The notes under the pieces were generated by a model. It had not been told where the DNA came from. It worked only from the letters and a program-made list of their open reading frames with translations, and did not search any database. The position numbers and the translations under genes are program-made. A DNA stretch of 64,000 nucleotides from RFSX01 sp965248155 (GTDB lineage: Bacteria > Bacteroidota > Bacteroidia > Chitinophagales > Saprospiraceae). Location of the stretch: assembly GCA_965248155.1 (NCBI GenBank), contig CBDFIO010000002.1, positions 1,302,001 to 1,366,000 of the forward strand, in the 5' to 3' direction. How positions within the stretch are numbered: the stretch's first letter is position 1; every line of letters starts with the position of its first letter. Positions 1 to 9,239 of this stretch are shown here, piece after piece.

Positions 1-199
1 ATTGTATCAATGAAATTAAAAGCTTTCCAACCGCAGGGGCGGAATCATTACCCATGTCACCCTTGGCCAAATCGGCTATTATAATTTTTCCATCATTAAT
101 TTCTTCTTCTATATCTATGGTCTTTTTACCTACTAACAGCTTACCAATAACGTCATCCGTTAAGAGGTTAAACAATCTAATTTTAACTCCGTTTTTACT
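1..199 (-). pseudogene. Fragment of a conjugation/HerA-like ATPase, cut by an IS3 element
   Basis: On the minus strand one frame stays open from the IS border to the window edge. It reads a stretch with IIIADLAKGDMGNDSAPAVG followed by KLLISLIQ. This resembles the strand before the Walker B region and the following helix in TraG/VirD4- or HerA-type ATPases, where a phrase like NLSKGKLGE...LLG is common. The upstream half of the gene is missing because the IS3 copy begins at base 200; the downstream part lies outside the window. If the reading is right, the island sits in or beside a mobile element. The family call is from a short motif only; a different P-loop ATPase is possible. Confidence 0.5.
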
Positions 200-239
200 T
201 GTAGGTCTTCAAACCAAAGTGGACAATAAGTGAATAAAA

Positions 240-1223
240 TTAAGTTACACTTTTAAAAGTTAAATTGAAATATTCTTGTCTGCGTTTTTTAAATGTTTTG
301 TGTTTACATAATTTTTTTCTCTTCAGTTTTTCTTCTTTTAATCCATAATAAACATTTGCTGGTGTCAAGTTTTGTAAAGATTCATGATATCTGTGATGGT
401 TATAATATTTTACAAATTGTGAAAGACGAAAACTCAATTCACCTGGGCTGTAATAATGATCCAGTTTAATTACATTTTTCATCGTTCTGTGATACCTTTC
501 AATCTTGCCTTGCGTTTGAGGATGACCAGGTCTTCCTCTCACATGTTTAATTTTGTAATCATCCAAATAAGAGCTCAACTCTTGACTTAAATAACAAGAT
601 CCATTATCAGATAATAACTTAGGCGGTTTATTCAAATTTACATTTGGATGGTTTAATGCCTGATTCAAAGTATTTTTTACATCAAGGGTTTTCATCGTTG
701 AGCACAACTCCCAACTTATAATGTACCTAGAATAATCATCTAATATAGTCGATAGGTAATACCATCCCCAGCCAATGATTTTGAAATAAGTAAAATCAGT
801 TTGCCACATTTGATTGACAGTTGTTGTTTTGTCTTTAAATTCATCTGCGGCAGATATTAAATCATAATGAGGAGGGTTTATCAGTCCAGCAGATTTCAAT
901 ATTCTGTAAACACTGCTTTCGCTTATAAAGTATTGATTCTCATCAGTATACCTGCAAGCCAATTCTCTACAAGAAAGCTCTGAAACTTCCAGTGCCAGAT
1001 TCAATATATCAGACCTGATCCGATCAGGAATCTTGTTCCAGTAATGCTTCCTTGTACTTTTCTTTTCCTCTAATCCTACAATTCCATTTTCCCGATATTT
1101 CTTATACCAGTTGTAAAAGGTTGATTTGTGAATACCAATTTCCTTGAGAGTTCTTCTAACACTCCATTCGGATTGCTCAACCAGCCTAATCAGTTCCATC
1201 TTTTCTTTTGCTGTAAATCGCAT
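240..1223 (-). CDS. IS3-family transposase OrfB (DDE integrase core)
   Basis: This 327-residue protein has an N-terminal helix-turn-helix (about residues 1-50, with the phrase SVRRTLKEIGIHKSTFYNWY). An HTH_21-like region follows, then an rve-type DDE core from about residue 130. The catalytic acidic residues lie in WQTDFTYFKI, LLSDNGSCY and GKIERYHRTMK. Length fits IS3-family OrfB. It lies 14 bp downstream of orfA rather than overlapping it, so the usual frameshifted OrfAB fusion is not obvious here. It differs from the copy B protein at only a few positions (for example R versus P in LSFxLSQ). OrfB itself is intact, but its partner orfA is broken in this copy. Confidence 0.95.
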   Translation of the reverse strand: MRFTAKEKMELIRLVEQSEWSVRRTLKEIGIHKSTFYNWYKKYRENGIVGLEEKKSTRKHYWNKIPDRIRSDILNLALEVSELSCRELACRYTDENQYFISESSVYRILKSAGLINPPHYDLISAADEFKDKTTTVNQMWQTDFTYFKIIGWGWYYLSTILDDYSRYIISWELCSTMKTLDVKNTLNQALNHPNVNLNKPPKLLSDNGSCYLSQELSSYLDDYKIKHVRGRPGHPQTQGKIERYHRTMKNVIKLDHYYSPGELSFRLSQFVKYYNHHRYHESLQNLTPANVYYGLKEEKLKRKKLCKHKTFKKRRQEYFNLTFKSVT

Positions 1224-1237
1224 ATACTTCTTGAATT

Positions 1238-1588
1238 TTATTTTACTCCATTCAAGCTTTTTTTAAGCACACGATTTTTTAGAGTAAGTTCTGCTACTAC
1301 CTCTTTAAGGTCTTGATTTTCTGTCTTTAGATGTTGAACTTCTGAAGTATTGGCTTCACGTTCTGTGTCTCCCTTTAAACGTTTCTTCCCTGCTTCCATG
1401 AAATCTTTACTCCACTTATATTATAGTGGTTGTGAAATCTCTTCTCTTCTACAAAGAGAAGCAACGCTTTGTTCTCCTCTTAATCCTTCAATGACTATTC
1501 TAATCTTTTCTTCTGTAGAAAATTTACGTCTTGTCCTTCTTTTTACATCTCGGACATAAGATTCTGCTGATTTGTTTTTCTTGTTCAT
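1238..1588 (-). pseudogene. IS3-family OrfA with a nonsense codon
   Basis: This is the counterpart of the intact OrfA at 22292-22642. It starts at the ATG ending at 1588 and is collinear with that copy, but one base change turns a Tyr codon into TAA at 1421-1423 (copy B reads LYYKWS here). The product would stop about halfway, after the helix-turn-helix and before the leucine-zipper-like tail. Copy A therefore probably cannot transpose unless copy B supplies OrfA in trans. Confidence 0.88.
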
Positions 1589-1632
1589 AATAAAGTGAAT
1601 TTAATAGTTATGTATAACTTAATTTTATTCAC

Positions 1633-3507
1633 TTAATGGTCCACTTTTATTTGACGATTTACAAAATAATACTTTGCCTCCAGTGCACAATGTAAGGCAT
1701 ATATATACGCACTTTGTAAATCAGGATATCCTATTTCAATTAACTGCAAACTAATCTCATGTGCTTTGTGATATTCTTCTAGGACGAAATAAGTCTCCAT
1801 CAGAAGCGTTTGATTTCTTTCTGATGTGGTATAGTAAAATCTGGCTTTTTCTAAAAACTCCAATGCCTGTAAAGGAAGATTTTTATCTTTTAATAAATAT
1901 CGACCCTCCTCGGTTAATAATCTAGCATATTCATAGTCTTTACCCGGAATAGCTTTAGATTCATATGTATTAAAAAACGCTTTTTTTCTTTCCACAAATT
2001 GATCATTATCATTAAGCATGTCTAAAGCATATGTTAGATTTCTTGCTGTCCATTCATAGTAAGTATTGTAATTGTGAATTGCCATTTGCTCAAGCCGTTT
2101 TGACAAAAATTCAGGATTTGCATTTACAACGATATAAGGAATAGTTAGAATAAAAATTGAAATGCTAGCTTTTAAAATCTTATATGAGGAATGATGATTT
2201 TCTATCTTACTTATTATCAAACATATAACCATCATGAAACTTAAGGCAGGAAGTGAAAATAAATCCCAATCCATAGGCAGTGATAGCAAGGGATTAAGCA
2301 TAAAGAACAGGCTTACAAATAGTATAAAACTTAATGAAATAAGTTTAATGGCCGGAGTCTGAAAGTCAATAAGCTTAAATTTACCAAATACAAGAATAAT
2401 AAATAGATACAATCCAACAGGTGTCCAGAATAATACAAGATTAAAGTAATCAAGAATATGGTTCCAACTCAAAAGGTTATAGCGATCAAGCGGAGGTTCG
2501 GGTGAAAATAAGGGAAGAAACAAGTGGTCATATTCCATGGTTAAGGTCAACAAGCTTCTTTCATCTATATGATCTTTTAGTATGAAGAAGTATAGATATA
2601 TGCCAACGATAAAAACAGGGACTAAGACACTTAATAAAAGTCCTTTCCACGTAAAAAGAGAGACAAACCATTTCTTTTTTGAGTAAAATTCAAAAAGGAA
2701 GCAAAAGATAATAGCAGGTGTGTATAATAGAGATGTACCGTGGAGCTTAATATTAATAAGCATTAAAACCGGAAGTATCCAAAGTATCCATTTTTTCTGT
2801 TTACTGAAATAGCTGACTAATGACAAAATCAATAAAGACTGAAACAGATATACAATTGCATAGATTTCTGTATGACAAAAAAATGTCATTAGAAAGGGAG
2901 AGCTTAATAGCATCATGTGCAATATGATCTGCCATGGTAAAGATTTAATTTTAAGCAGAATAAATGTAGACCAACAAAAGATAAATGCTCCCCCACAGAT
3001 GATGTCAAGAGCGTTAAAACATGTCTGGACAGGAATTTGAAAAATGTAAGATAAAGAAGCAATAATGGCTAAAACTGTTTTTTCTCCCAACCAGGGAGAA
3101 AAATCTAGTGACACCAGATCCGGAATTGTTTCATTGGGTAATTCTGTGTAAATAGTATCTAAAAATTCACGGTATTTGTACGCATCACCATAATTATCAA
3201 ATGTAATTTGAAAAATATAGAAGAGGATCATCATGAAGACCGAAAAAGCTGCAGGAATAAAATACTTATCAAAATCAGATTGTGAATCCTGTATTCTATT
3301 GTCTGCAAATAATGTGGGAACCCATCTTCTTATTGGTAAGAAGAAAATGATACTAGCTGTTAGAATTATTCCAAGCTTAAAAGGAAAGGATAGGAATGCA
3401 AGAAAGTGAGTACCCCAAAGTTTTTCAGGGTAAAAAGCGCTTATTATAAATAAGCTGAAGATGATTATATAGGGCACGAAAATTCTGGTATCAAACCGCA
3501 TAATCAT
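1633..3507 (-). CDS. Multi-span membrane protein with TPR-like tail (paralogue 1), 3' end replaced by IS3 sequence
   Basis: This 624-residue protein has roughly ten to twelve hydrophobic segments up to about residue 440, then a soluble helical C-terminal part resembling TPR repeats. Conserved landmarks shared with the paralogues at 6059-8023 and 16263-18245 are an N-terminal WGTHFLAFL, an acidic loop motif NYGDAYKY, SPEPPLDRYNLLSWNHILDY and NPLLSLPMDWDLFSLPA. An acidic first loop followed by many spans recalls GT-C glycosyltransferases, but this is inference and no family can be named. The last nine or so residues and the stop come from the IS3 element, so about 35-40 native residues are lost compared with paralogue 2. 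It lies 54 bp downstream of the SxtJ-like gene and is probably the last gene of that operon. Confidence 0.8.
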   Translation of the reverse strand: MIMRFDTRIFVPYIIIFSLFIISAFYPEKLWGTHFLAFLSFPFKLGIILTASIIFFLPIRRWVPTLFADNRIQDSQSDFDKYFIPAAFSVFMMILFYIFQITFDNYGDAYKYREFLDTIYTELPNETIPDLVSLDFSPWLGEKTVLAIIASLSYIFQIPVQTCFNALDIICGGAFIFCWSTFILLKIKSLPWQIILHMMLLSSPFLMTFFCHTEIYAIVYLFQSLLILSLVSYFSKQKKWILWILPVLMLINIKLHGTSLLYTPAIIFCFLFEFYSKKKWFVSLFTWKGLLLSVLVPVFIVGIYLYFFILKDHIDERSLLTLTMEYDHLFLPLFSPEPPLDRYNLLSWNHILDYFNLVLFWTPVGLYLFIILVFGKFKLIDFQTPAIKLISLSFILFVSLFFMLNPLLSLPMDWDLFSLPALSFMMVICLIISKIENHHSSYKILKASISIFILTIPYIVVNANPEFLSKRLEQMAIHNYNTYYEWTARNLTYALDMLNDNDQFVERKKAFFNTYESKAIPGKDYEYARLLTEEGRYLLKDKNLPLQALEFLEKARFYYTTSERNQTLLMETYFVLEEYHKAHEISLQLIEIGYPDLQSAYIYALHCALEAKYYFVNRQIKVDH

Positions 3508-3561
3508 TATTATAAAGACAGCGATGCCACAAGCAGAAAAAAATTAATCCTGAAATAAAAG

Positions 3562-3924
3562 TCACCAAGGATTGATAATATCTTTTTTTGTAAATGTATG
3601 TTTCCTTATTATAAACAAAGAGTCTTTTTTCTTATTGACTTGCCTCAAAGACATAGGATCATTTTTAAAGAGCTGGTATAAAAAGGCGATTGGACAAAGA
3701 ATAAAATAATAAACTACAGTCAATATTATTTTAGACATAATACTTCCCATAATATGTCCAATGGCAAACCAAATTTTAAGTATCCAGTCAGCAAGCGTCG
3801 AACTAATTAAACTTAAAACACCTACCACAATTGGGATATACAAGAAAATCTTTGTCTTTGTAAACCAATAAATGATAAGAAATCCTATTATCAGGACGCC
3901 AATATTTTTGAATCTTTCAGACAT
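3562..3924 (-). CDS. SxtJ-family small membrane protein
   Basis: The 120-residue protein has two to three hydrophobic spans (about residues 8-25, 28-50 and 60-85) and a short basic tail with the phrase NDPMSLRQVNKKKDSLFI. Size, topology and tail resemble the SxtJ family, which is found beside SxtI/NodU-type carbamoyltransferases in many bacteria. Its start codon directly abuts the stop of the DUF5989 gene, and the carbamoyltransferase is upstream. It presumably acts with the carbamoyltransferase at the inner membrane in modifying an exported sugar or lipid. Its biochemical role is unknown. Confidence 0.82.
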   Translation of the reverse strand: MSERFKNIGVLIIGFLIIYWFTKTKIFLYIPIVVGVLSLISSTLADWILKIWFAIGHIMGSIMSKIILTVVYYFILCPIAFLYQLFKNDPMSLRQVNKKKDSLFIIRKHTFTKKDIINPW

Positions 3925-4074
3925 TTAGAAAATAGTATATATAAATGGTGCTGCTGCAGTTCCTCCACCAAGAACGATAAGAATACCAATCAATACAAGT
4001 ATTACAATAATTGGAATCAAGTACCACTTCTTTCTCTCTTTTAGAAAAAACCAAACATCTTTTAAAAATTCCAT
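3925..4074 (-). CDS. DUF5989-family membrane microprotein
   Basis: This 49-residue protein starts MEFLKDVWFFLKERKKWYLI, has one transmembrane helix rich in Ile, Leu and Val, and ends with LGGGTAAAPFIYTIF. That is the typical DUF5989 layout: an amphipathic basic start, one span and a GG-A-A-PF-IY end. It sits between the carbamoyltransferase (39 bp upstream) and the SxtJ-like gene, with its stop touching the next start. The gene trio is a recurring arrangement. The molecular role is not known; a membrane anchor or assembly factor for the carbamoyltransferase is a guess. Confidence 0.88.
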   Translation of the reverse strand: MEFLKDVWFFLKERKKWYLIPIIVILVLIGILIVLGGGTAAAPFIYTIF

Positions 4075-4113
4075 AGCTTATTAATAATACTTGAATATGT
4101 TAAAGATAATTGC

Positions 4114-5931
4114 TTATTCAAAGTTATCCTCGGATTTTAAAAACAAAATATTTTCAATGACCAGAACATCAATACGTGAATTCATAAAACACTTATACGC
4201 ATCTTCCGGTGTATTCACAACAGGTTCTCCTGCCAGATTAAAACTCGTATTTAATAAAATGCCATGTCCTGTTATCTCTTTGAACGCTTTGATCAGATTA
4301 TAGTATACTTGATTATCTGAAGGGCGAACACTCTGGATACGGGTAGAATAGTCAACATGAGTAACCGCAGGAACGTGTGAATACTTAAAGCTTATTTTTT
4401 GTTTCAAACTATCTTTGTTTTCAGAAATATAGAGTTCATTCCTGTGCGCAGCTTTTATTTTATGGACCATAAGCATGTAAGGACTTTCACTTCCAACTTC
4501 GAAATAGTTTTCCAGATCTTCATAAAGTACAGATGCTCCGAAGGGCCTGAAGGCTTCTCTGTTCTTTACTTTCAAATTTAACTCCGACCGCATTTCGTCA
4601 TGTGTTGGATCAGCCAGAATACTTCTTGAGCCTAAAGCTCTTGGGCCAAATTCCATTCGTCCTTGCATCCAACCGATAATTTTTCCTTTTGCAATTAATT
4701 CAGCAGTCAATTGTATTAAATCATCTAAGTTGTCAAACTGTTTGTACGATGGGTTGTATGCTTTAAGAGAATTTATTATTTCTTCGGCCTTGTATTGTGG
4801 TCCCAACAATGCCCCTTTCATAATGTCTTTACCTCCCTCAATTCTATCTTCTTCAAAATAGATATGTGAGACTGCCAAGGCTGCTCCCAGAGCTCCTCCT
4901 GCATCTCCTGCAGCAGGCTGGACAAATATATTTTTAAATATTCCAAGCTCTTTGATTTTTCCATTGGCAACACAATTCAGGGCAACCCCTCCTGCCATAC
5001 ACAAATTTTCAGCCCCGGTCAATGATTTGACATGCTTTGCCATTTTTAGCATTACTTCTTCAGTAATTCGTTGAGCTACAAGTGCCAGATCACAATGAAT
5101 TTGATCTACAGGATCTTCGTATTTTTTTTTATCCAGGCCTAATAGTTTTTGCCATTTATGATCATTAACCATTTTCAATCCTGTAGCATAAGAAAAATAT
5201 TTTTGGTTTAACCAGATAGATCCATCATCGTTAATATGAATTACCTTTTCTTTCAGGGCGCTCATAAATTTTTTGGCATTCTCGGAATCAATTTGTCCGT
5301 AAGGGGCTAAGCCCATGACTTTATATTCTCCGGAATTGACACGGAATCCTAAATAGTAAGTGATCGCCGAATAAAATAATCCTATAGAATGTGGAAAATG
5401 AAGTTCTTTAATAAATTCAATCTGTTGACCTTTCCCTTCACCAATACTTGCTGTTGCCCATTCCCCAACCCCATCGACAGTCAAAATTGCAGCTTTATCA
5501 AAACCACTTGGATAAAACGCACTTGCAGCATGGGAGAGATGGTGTTCACAAAAATGAAGTACTGGAAGTTTATCAATTCCAGCAATTTCTTTTAGATGCT
5601 TTTTGATTATGTATTTGATAAAAACTTTTTCTTTTAACCACACAGGGATAGCTGTAATAAAAGACATTATTCCTTTTGGAGCAAAGGCGTAATATGTTTC
5701 GAGAAGCCGTTCAAATTTGAGAAATGGTTTTTCGTAGAAGACTATAGCATCAAGATCACCCAAGTCCAATTTTGCTTCTTCCAAACAATATTGGATAGCA
5801 TTTTCAGGAAAACTTGAATCGTGTTTATTTCGAGTAAATCTTTCTTCTTGAACAGCGGCTTCAATTTGGCCATCAACTACTAAAGCTGCTGCAGAGTCGT
5901 GATAGTACGCTGAAATCCCTAAAATCTTCAT
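4114..5931 (-). CDS. O-carbamoyltransferase of the NodU/CmcH/SxtI type
   Basis: This 605-residue enzyme is full length for the family. The N-terminal YrdC-like/Kae1-like half begins MKILGISAYYHDSAAALV and holds HHLSHAASAFYPSGF, TVDGVGEW, MAGGVALNCVANGK and GDAGGALGAAL, the metal- and carbamoyl-adenylate-binding segments. The C-terminal domain has MEFGPRALGSRSILADP and NTSFNLAGEPVV. The family moves a carbamoyl group from carbamoyl phosphate via carbamoyl-AMP to a hydroxyl of a sugar or small molecule. It heads the minus-strand operon with DUF5989, SxtJ-like and membrane-TPR genes, and is divergent from the second membrane-TPR gene. The likely substrate is a surface glycan or lipid-linked sugar; a secondary metabolite is possible. 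Confidence 0.95.
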   Translation of the reverse strand: MKILGISAYYHDSAAALVVDGQIEAAVQEERFTRNKHDSSFPENAIQYCLEEAKLDLGDLDAIVFYEKPFLKFERLLETYYAFAPKGIMSFITAIPVWLKEKVFIKYIIKKHLKEIAGIDKLPVLHFCEHHLSHAASAFYPSGFDKAAILTVDGVGEWATASIGEGKGQQIEFIKELHFPHSIGLFYSAITYYLGFRVNSGEYKVMGLAPYGQIDSENAKKFMSALKEKVIHINDDGSIWLNQKYFSYATGLKMVNDHKWQKLLGLDKKKYEDPVDQIHCDLALVAQRITEEVMLKMAKHVKSLTGAENLCMAGGVALNCVANGKIKELGIFKNIFVQPAAGDAGGALGAALAVSHIYFEEDRIEGGKDIMKGALLGPQYKAEEIINSLKAYNPSYKQFDNLDDLIQLTAELIAKGKIIGWMQGRMEFGPRALGSRSILADPTHDEMRSELNLKVKNREAFRPFGASVLYEDLENYFEVGSESPYMLMVHKIKAAHRNELYISENKDSLKQKISFKYSHVPAVTHVDYSTRIQSVRPSDNQVYYNLIKAFKEITGHGILLNTSFNLAGEPVVNTPEDAYKCFMNSRIDVLVIENILFLKSEDNFE

Positions 5932-6058
5932 GAGTTCTTTAAATCTGCTTTTTTATTATGGGCAATATCCAATTAAATTCTATGATTTTATGCAATTATA
6001 TTTATTTGATTGACAAAAAAACTTGCAGTAAATAATGAAATTATTTTAGCTCAACCAA

Positions 6059-8023
6059 ATGTGGCCTAAGAATAGAATTTTCTTTTTGGCATTCCTCCTT
6101 TTTTTGCCATTTATTTTTGGATTTATATTTCCTGACACTTTTTGGGGAACCCACTTTGCTGTGTTTTTAGCCGAACCTTGGAATTATATATTTATTAGCC
6201 TTTCTGGCTTATATATTTTCTACAACATGTTTTTCCAAGAGCTGAAGATTCCAAGAATCTCTTCGAGCATTTTGAAATCCACTTTTTTTGCCATTTTAAT
6301 TGGCTTGTTTTTAGGTGCGATTTTATACCATTTTCCAATAGATTCGGATTACTACGGAAATGCAAGAAGTTTTATTCCGTTTTTAAATGAAAAAGTTGAA
6401 AATCTAGATGATCAATTTTTATCAAGCCTTTTTACATTTGCATTTGAACCTGGTTATGGGCGTAGAGGCGTATTTAAAGTGTATACACTTTTTGCTTATT
6501 GGACTGGATTAACTTATGCTGAAATATTTCGTTGGGCCGGGGCAGTATGTGGAGGAACATTTACAATGCTTTGGATTTCAGTCGTTTCCAAACAAATACA
6601 AAATACATGTATCGCCACGACTTTAATATTAGCTGGCATGCTTACCCCGTTTATGCTCATTTTCGCAGGACACATTGATACATACGCTATTTTATATTTG
6701 CTTGTTTTCGTTTGGATTCTTCTTCTTAAGACGCAAATTGAACGCTACAGTTCTTTATTATTGATACCGCTTTTTATAGTCCTTCTTGTGAATATCCGAT
6801 TTCATACGCTGAACTATCTTTTGGTACCAGGATTTGTTTTTGCAATCCTCCATCAATACAAAAGGGAACATATTTTATACAAAAGAATTAGTAATCTGAA
6901 TGGATTGTTGAGCTGGACTTTTGTACCCTTTTTAATTTTGATACTTGTGCTATACTTCTTCGTGTTCAAAGATTATAATGATCCAAGAACGTTAACGGAG
7001 TTTACGGATATAGAGCGCTTGTTCCTTCCAATTAATTCACCTGAACCACCTTTGGATAAATACAATTTGCTAAGCTGGAACCACATTCTGGACTTCATTA
7101 ATATGTTTTTCTTTTGGGCAGTAGTCATGTTATTTATTTTATCTTCTCTTGTCATCTATCGTTGGAAAGTTATCAGTAAATCAAACCAGTTTGTCAATAT
7201 TGCCGTTCTTATCTCTTTATGTTTTGTTACAACATTATTTATGTTTAATCCTTTGCTATCCATGCCTATTGATTGGGACGTTTTTGTCTTTCCAGCTCCT
7301 TTTTTATTAGTTATTTTATTATCGTTATTTGAAAAACTCGGGGAGCATCACACAGACAGTTCGATTTTGGGAGGTAGTTTGGCATTGTCTTTTATTTGTA
7401 TTCCTGTATTCATTACTTGTCATATTAATAGCAGCCATTCACATAGGATAGAAAGTGTGGCTATCAGGGTTTACAACACATATTATGCACATGCAGATAC
7501 ATATCTTCTCTATGCTTTGCAAATGATCAAAGATGATCCTAAATTATATATGGAAAGGAAAAGAAATGTGCTTGAAAAGTTAAAACCCAAAGCAGTATTA
7601 GGAAATGATCCTAAATATGCCGCCCTATTGACGGATGACGCAATTTATAAATACAAAGTCTATGAAGATTATAATGCGGCACGCAATGATTTTAAATTGG
7701 CTTTAGACTACAATCCAAAAGCCTACATCAACATGTTTTATTTATTCGAAATAGATGTAAGTGAAATGAAATATAACTCTGCGTATGCTTATGCAAAAAA
7801 TTTGCTGGAAGTAAAATATCCCAATCATAAATCTTCTCTTAGAAATGTTATTGAATGTGCAATCGAATTAGGAAAGTATGAAGACGTACTTGTGTATTGC
7901 AAACATTATCTGGAAGTGTTCAGTGGTGATACCAAGATTCAGGGTCTATATGATACCTTGAACCAGGATCAAATATTGGAGATTGAAGAACTTAGAGCAA
8001 TATTTAGAGAGAATAAGCAATGA
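6059..8023 (+). CDS. Multi-span membrane protein with TPR-like tail (paralogue 2, intact)
   Basis: This 654-residue protein is the only intact member of the local trio. About eleven membrane spans fill residues 1-450, followed by a cytoplasmic or periplasmic helical tail with TPR-like pairs (for example around YNAARNDFKLALDYNPKAY). Shared landmarks are WGTHFAVFLAEPW, an acidic loop with DSDYYGNARSF, SPEPPLDKYNLLSWNHILDF and NPLLSMPIDWDVFVFPA. The DWD motif after the last-but-two span is the strongest family signature. A GT-C-like sugar transferase is plausible from topology and context but unproven. Its stop overlaps the start of the SGNH gene by 4 bp, so the two are probably translated together and may act on one substrate. 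Confidence 0.85.
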   Translation: MWPKNRIFFLAFLLFLPFIFGFIFPDTFWGTHFAVFLAEPWNYIFISLSGLYIFYNMFFQELKIPRISSSILKSTFFAILIGLFLGAILYHFPIDSDYYGNARSFIPFLNEKVENLDDQFLSSLFTFAFEPGYGRRGVFKVYTLFAYWTGLTYAEIFRWAGAVCGGTFTMLWISVVSKQIQNTCIATTLILAGMLTPFMLIFAGHIDTYAILYLLVFVWILLLKTQIERYSSLLLIPLFIVLLVNIRFHTLNYLLVPGFVFAILHQYKREHILYKRISNLNGLLSWTFVPFLILILVLYFFVFKDYNDPRTLTEFTDIERLFLPINSPEPPLDKYNLLSWNHILDFINMFFFWAVVMLFILSSLVIYRWKVISKSNQFVNIAVLISLCFVTTLFMFNPLLSMPIDWDVFVFPAPFLLVILLSLFEKLGEHHTDSSILGGSLALSFICIPVFITCHINSSHSHRIESVAIRVYNTYYAHADTYLLYALQMIKDDPKLYMERKRNVLEKLKPKAVLGNDPKYAALLTDDAIYKYKVYEDYNAARNDFKLALDYNPKAYINMFYLFEIDVSEMKYNSAYAYAKNLLEVKYPNHKSSLRNVIECAIELGKYEDVLVYCKHYLEVFSGDTKIQGLYDTLNQDQILEIEELRAIFRENKQ

Positions 8024-9147
8024 TTAGAAAACGATATATCATTTATAGCATCATTCCAGCGGTCCTGTTATTTTCTACACTTGAATTATTTGTCAGAATA
8101 TTGGACGTGGCCAACCCTAATTTTATTACTGCCCCTCTACCAGATGAATTTCAAGGATTTACTCAGCCGCACGATGAATTATTTTGGTCCACTAAGCCAA
8201 ATTTTAAAAAAATAGATTCACTGGGGAATACTATCACAATCAATTCTTTAGGATTTAGAGGGGAGGAATTAGATTCTAAAAGGGACAATGAATTTAGAAT
8301 TATATCTCTGGGTGAGAGCACAACTTTCGGAGCCGGGGTTAATGACCATGAAAGCTACTCCTATTTGTTAGCGGAGCAATTAGATAGTCTGATAGACTCA
8401 CCGATTCTATTCAATGTACTTAATTGTGGCTTTTCTGCTTACTCTTCTTTTCAAAGTTTTAAATATCTTGAATTGTATGGACTCAGTTATGAACCAGATA
8501 TGGTTATTCTCTACAATGAAGTAAATGATTATTTACCGTCTACATTAAGAAGTTCCGGATTCAATGAATCAACATCTTTTTTATCGGACCCTCAACTGTA
8601 TAATTCGAGAGTAAGAAGTTTTTCAAGAAAAATTATCAACAAATCCAAACTACTTAGCTATCTCAGCCTGATCTATGCGAGGAATAAAATTATAAAGTTA
8701 ACTTCAATTAACAAGGTCAATCCATTAAATAATATAGGCTTGAATTCAAGATCTTCAATTTCAAATAGATTATATAATTTGGAAGAATCGCGACCTGCAG
8801 ATTTTAATGAGATGAATTTGGGGCAAAGAGTTACAGAGGCTGAAAGATATGATATCCTCAAAAATTTCGTGGAATTATGTCAGTCTAAGAATTTGATTTT
8901 TGTTCTTATACATCCAAGTTATTTAAACTCAAATAAGCATGAATGCCTCTTAACACAATTTTGCAATAATAATGAAGTGCCATATTTTGAATCGTTCAAT
9001 AGTCTGCACTCTCAAGGACAGGAACTATACATTGATACCTGGCATCCTAACATACAAGGGCATAAAAATATAGCAAGGGACCTAGCAAAACATATTGTAA
9101 ACTCTGAAGAATTCAAAGCTTCATTAAAAGACTATAGAAGCAACTAG
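8020..9147 (+). CDS. SGNH/GDSL-fold hydrolase or acyltransferase (intact)
   Basis: This 375-residue protein has an N-terminal membrane anchor (about residues 7-25) and an SGNH fold. Block I is LGESTTFGAG (catalytic Ser in GES), block II NCGFSAYSS, block III NEVNDY, and block V DTWHPNIQGH with the Asp and His. Members with one anchor often add or remove acyl groups on exported glycans. It overlaps the upstream membrane-TPR gene by four bases. Four such proteins sit within 6 kb here, consistent with a cluster that decorates a surface polymer with small groups. The exact substrate cannot be told. Confidence 0.85.
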   Translation: MIRKRYIIYSIIPAVLLFSTLELFVRILDVANPNFITAPLPDEFQGFTQPHDELFWSTKPNFKKIDSLGNTITINSLGFRGEELDSKRDNEFRIISLGESTTFGAGVNDHESYSYLLAEQLDSLIDSPILFNVLNCGFSAYSSFQSFKYLELYGLSYEPDMVILYNEVNDYLPSTLRSSGFNESTSFLSDPQLYNSRVRSFSRKIINKSKLLSYLSLIYARNKIIKLTSINKVNPLNNIGLNSRSSISNRLYNLEESRPADFNEMNLGQRVTEAERYDILKNFVELCQSKNLIFVLIHPSYLNSNKHECLLTQFCNNNEVPYFESFNSLHSQGQELYIDTWHPNIQGHKNIARDLAKHIVNSEEFKASLKDYRSN

Positions 9148-9239
9148 AATAAAACTAACTTTTAAAGTATTGAGATCTGTGTGAATTATAGGATTGCGTT
9201 TTTTAACTTTATGATTATTAATTCAAAATATCTGTTGAA

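Larger units (their letters stand above)
200..1663 (-). mobile_element. IS3-family insertion sequence, copy A (1464 bp)
   Basis: The ends are imperfect inverted repeats: TGTAGGTCTTCAAACCAAAG at 200 and, read inward from 1663, TGTAAATCGTCAAATAAAAG, both running on into GTGGAC and GTGAATAAAATTAAGTTA. The element holds orfA and orfB, both on the minus strand. Its length equals that of copy B at 22217-23680, and the two are nearly identical in inverted orientation. No target duplication is visible (ACT on one side, AAA on the other), and different broken genes lie on each side. That suggests the copy was reshuffled by recombination after insertion. Confidence 0.93.

Noticed and set aside
6973..7155. 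Minus-strand 60-codon frame inside the membrane-TPR gene
   Set aside because: It lies fully inside a clearly coding plus-strand gene and has no motif; a shadow frame.
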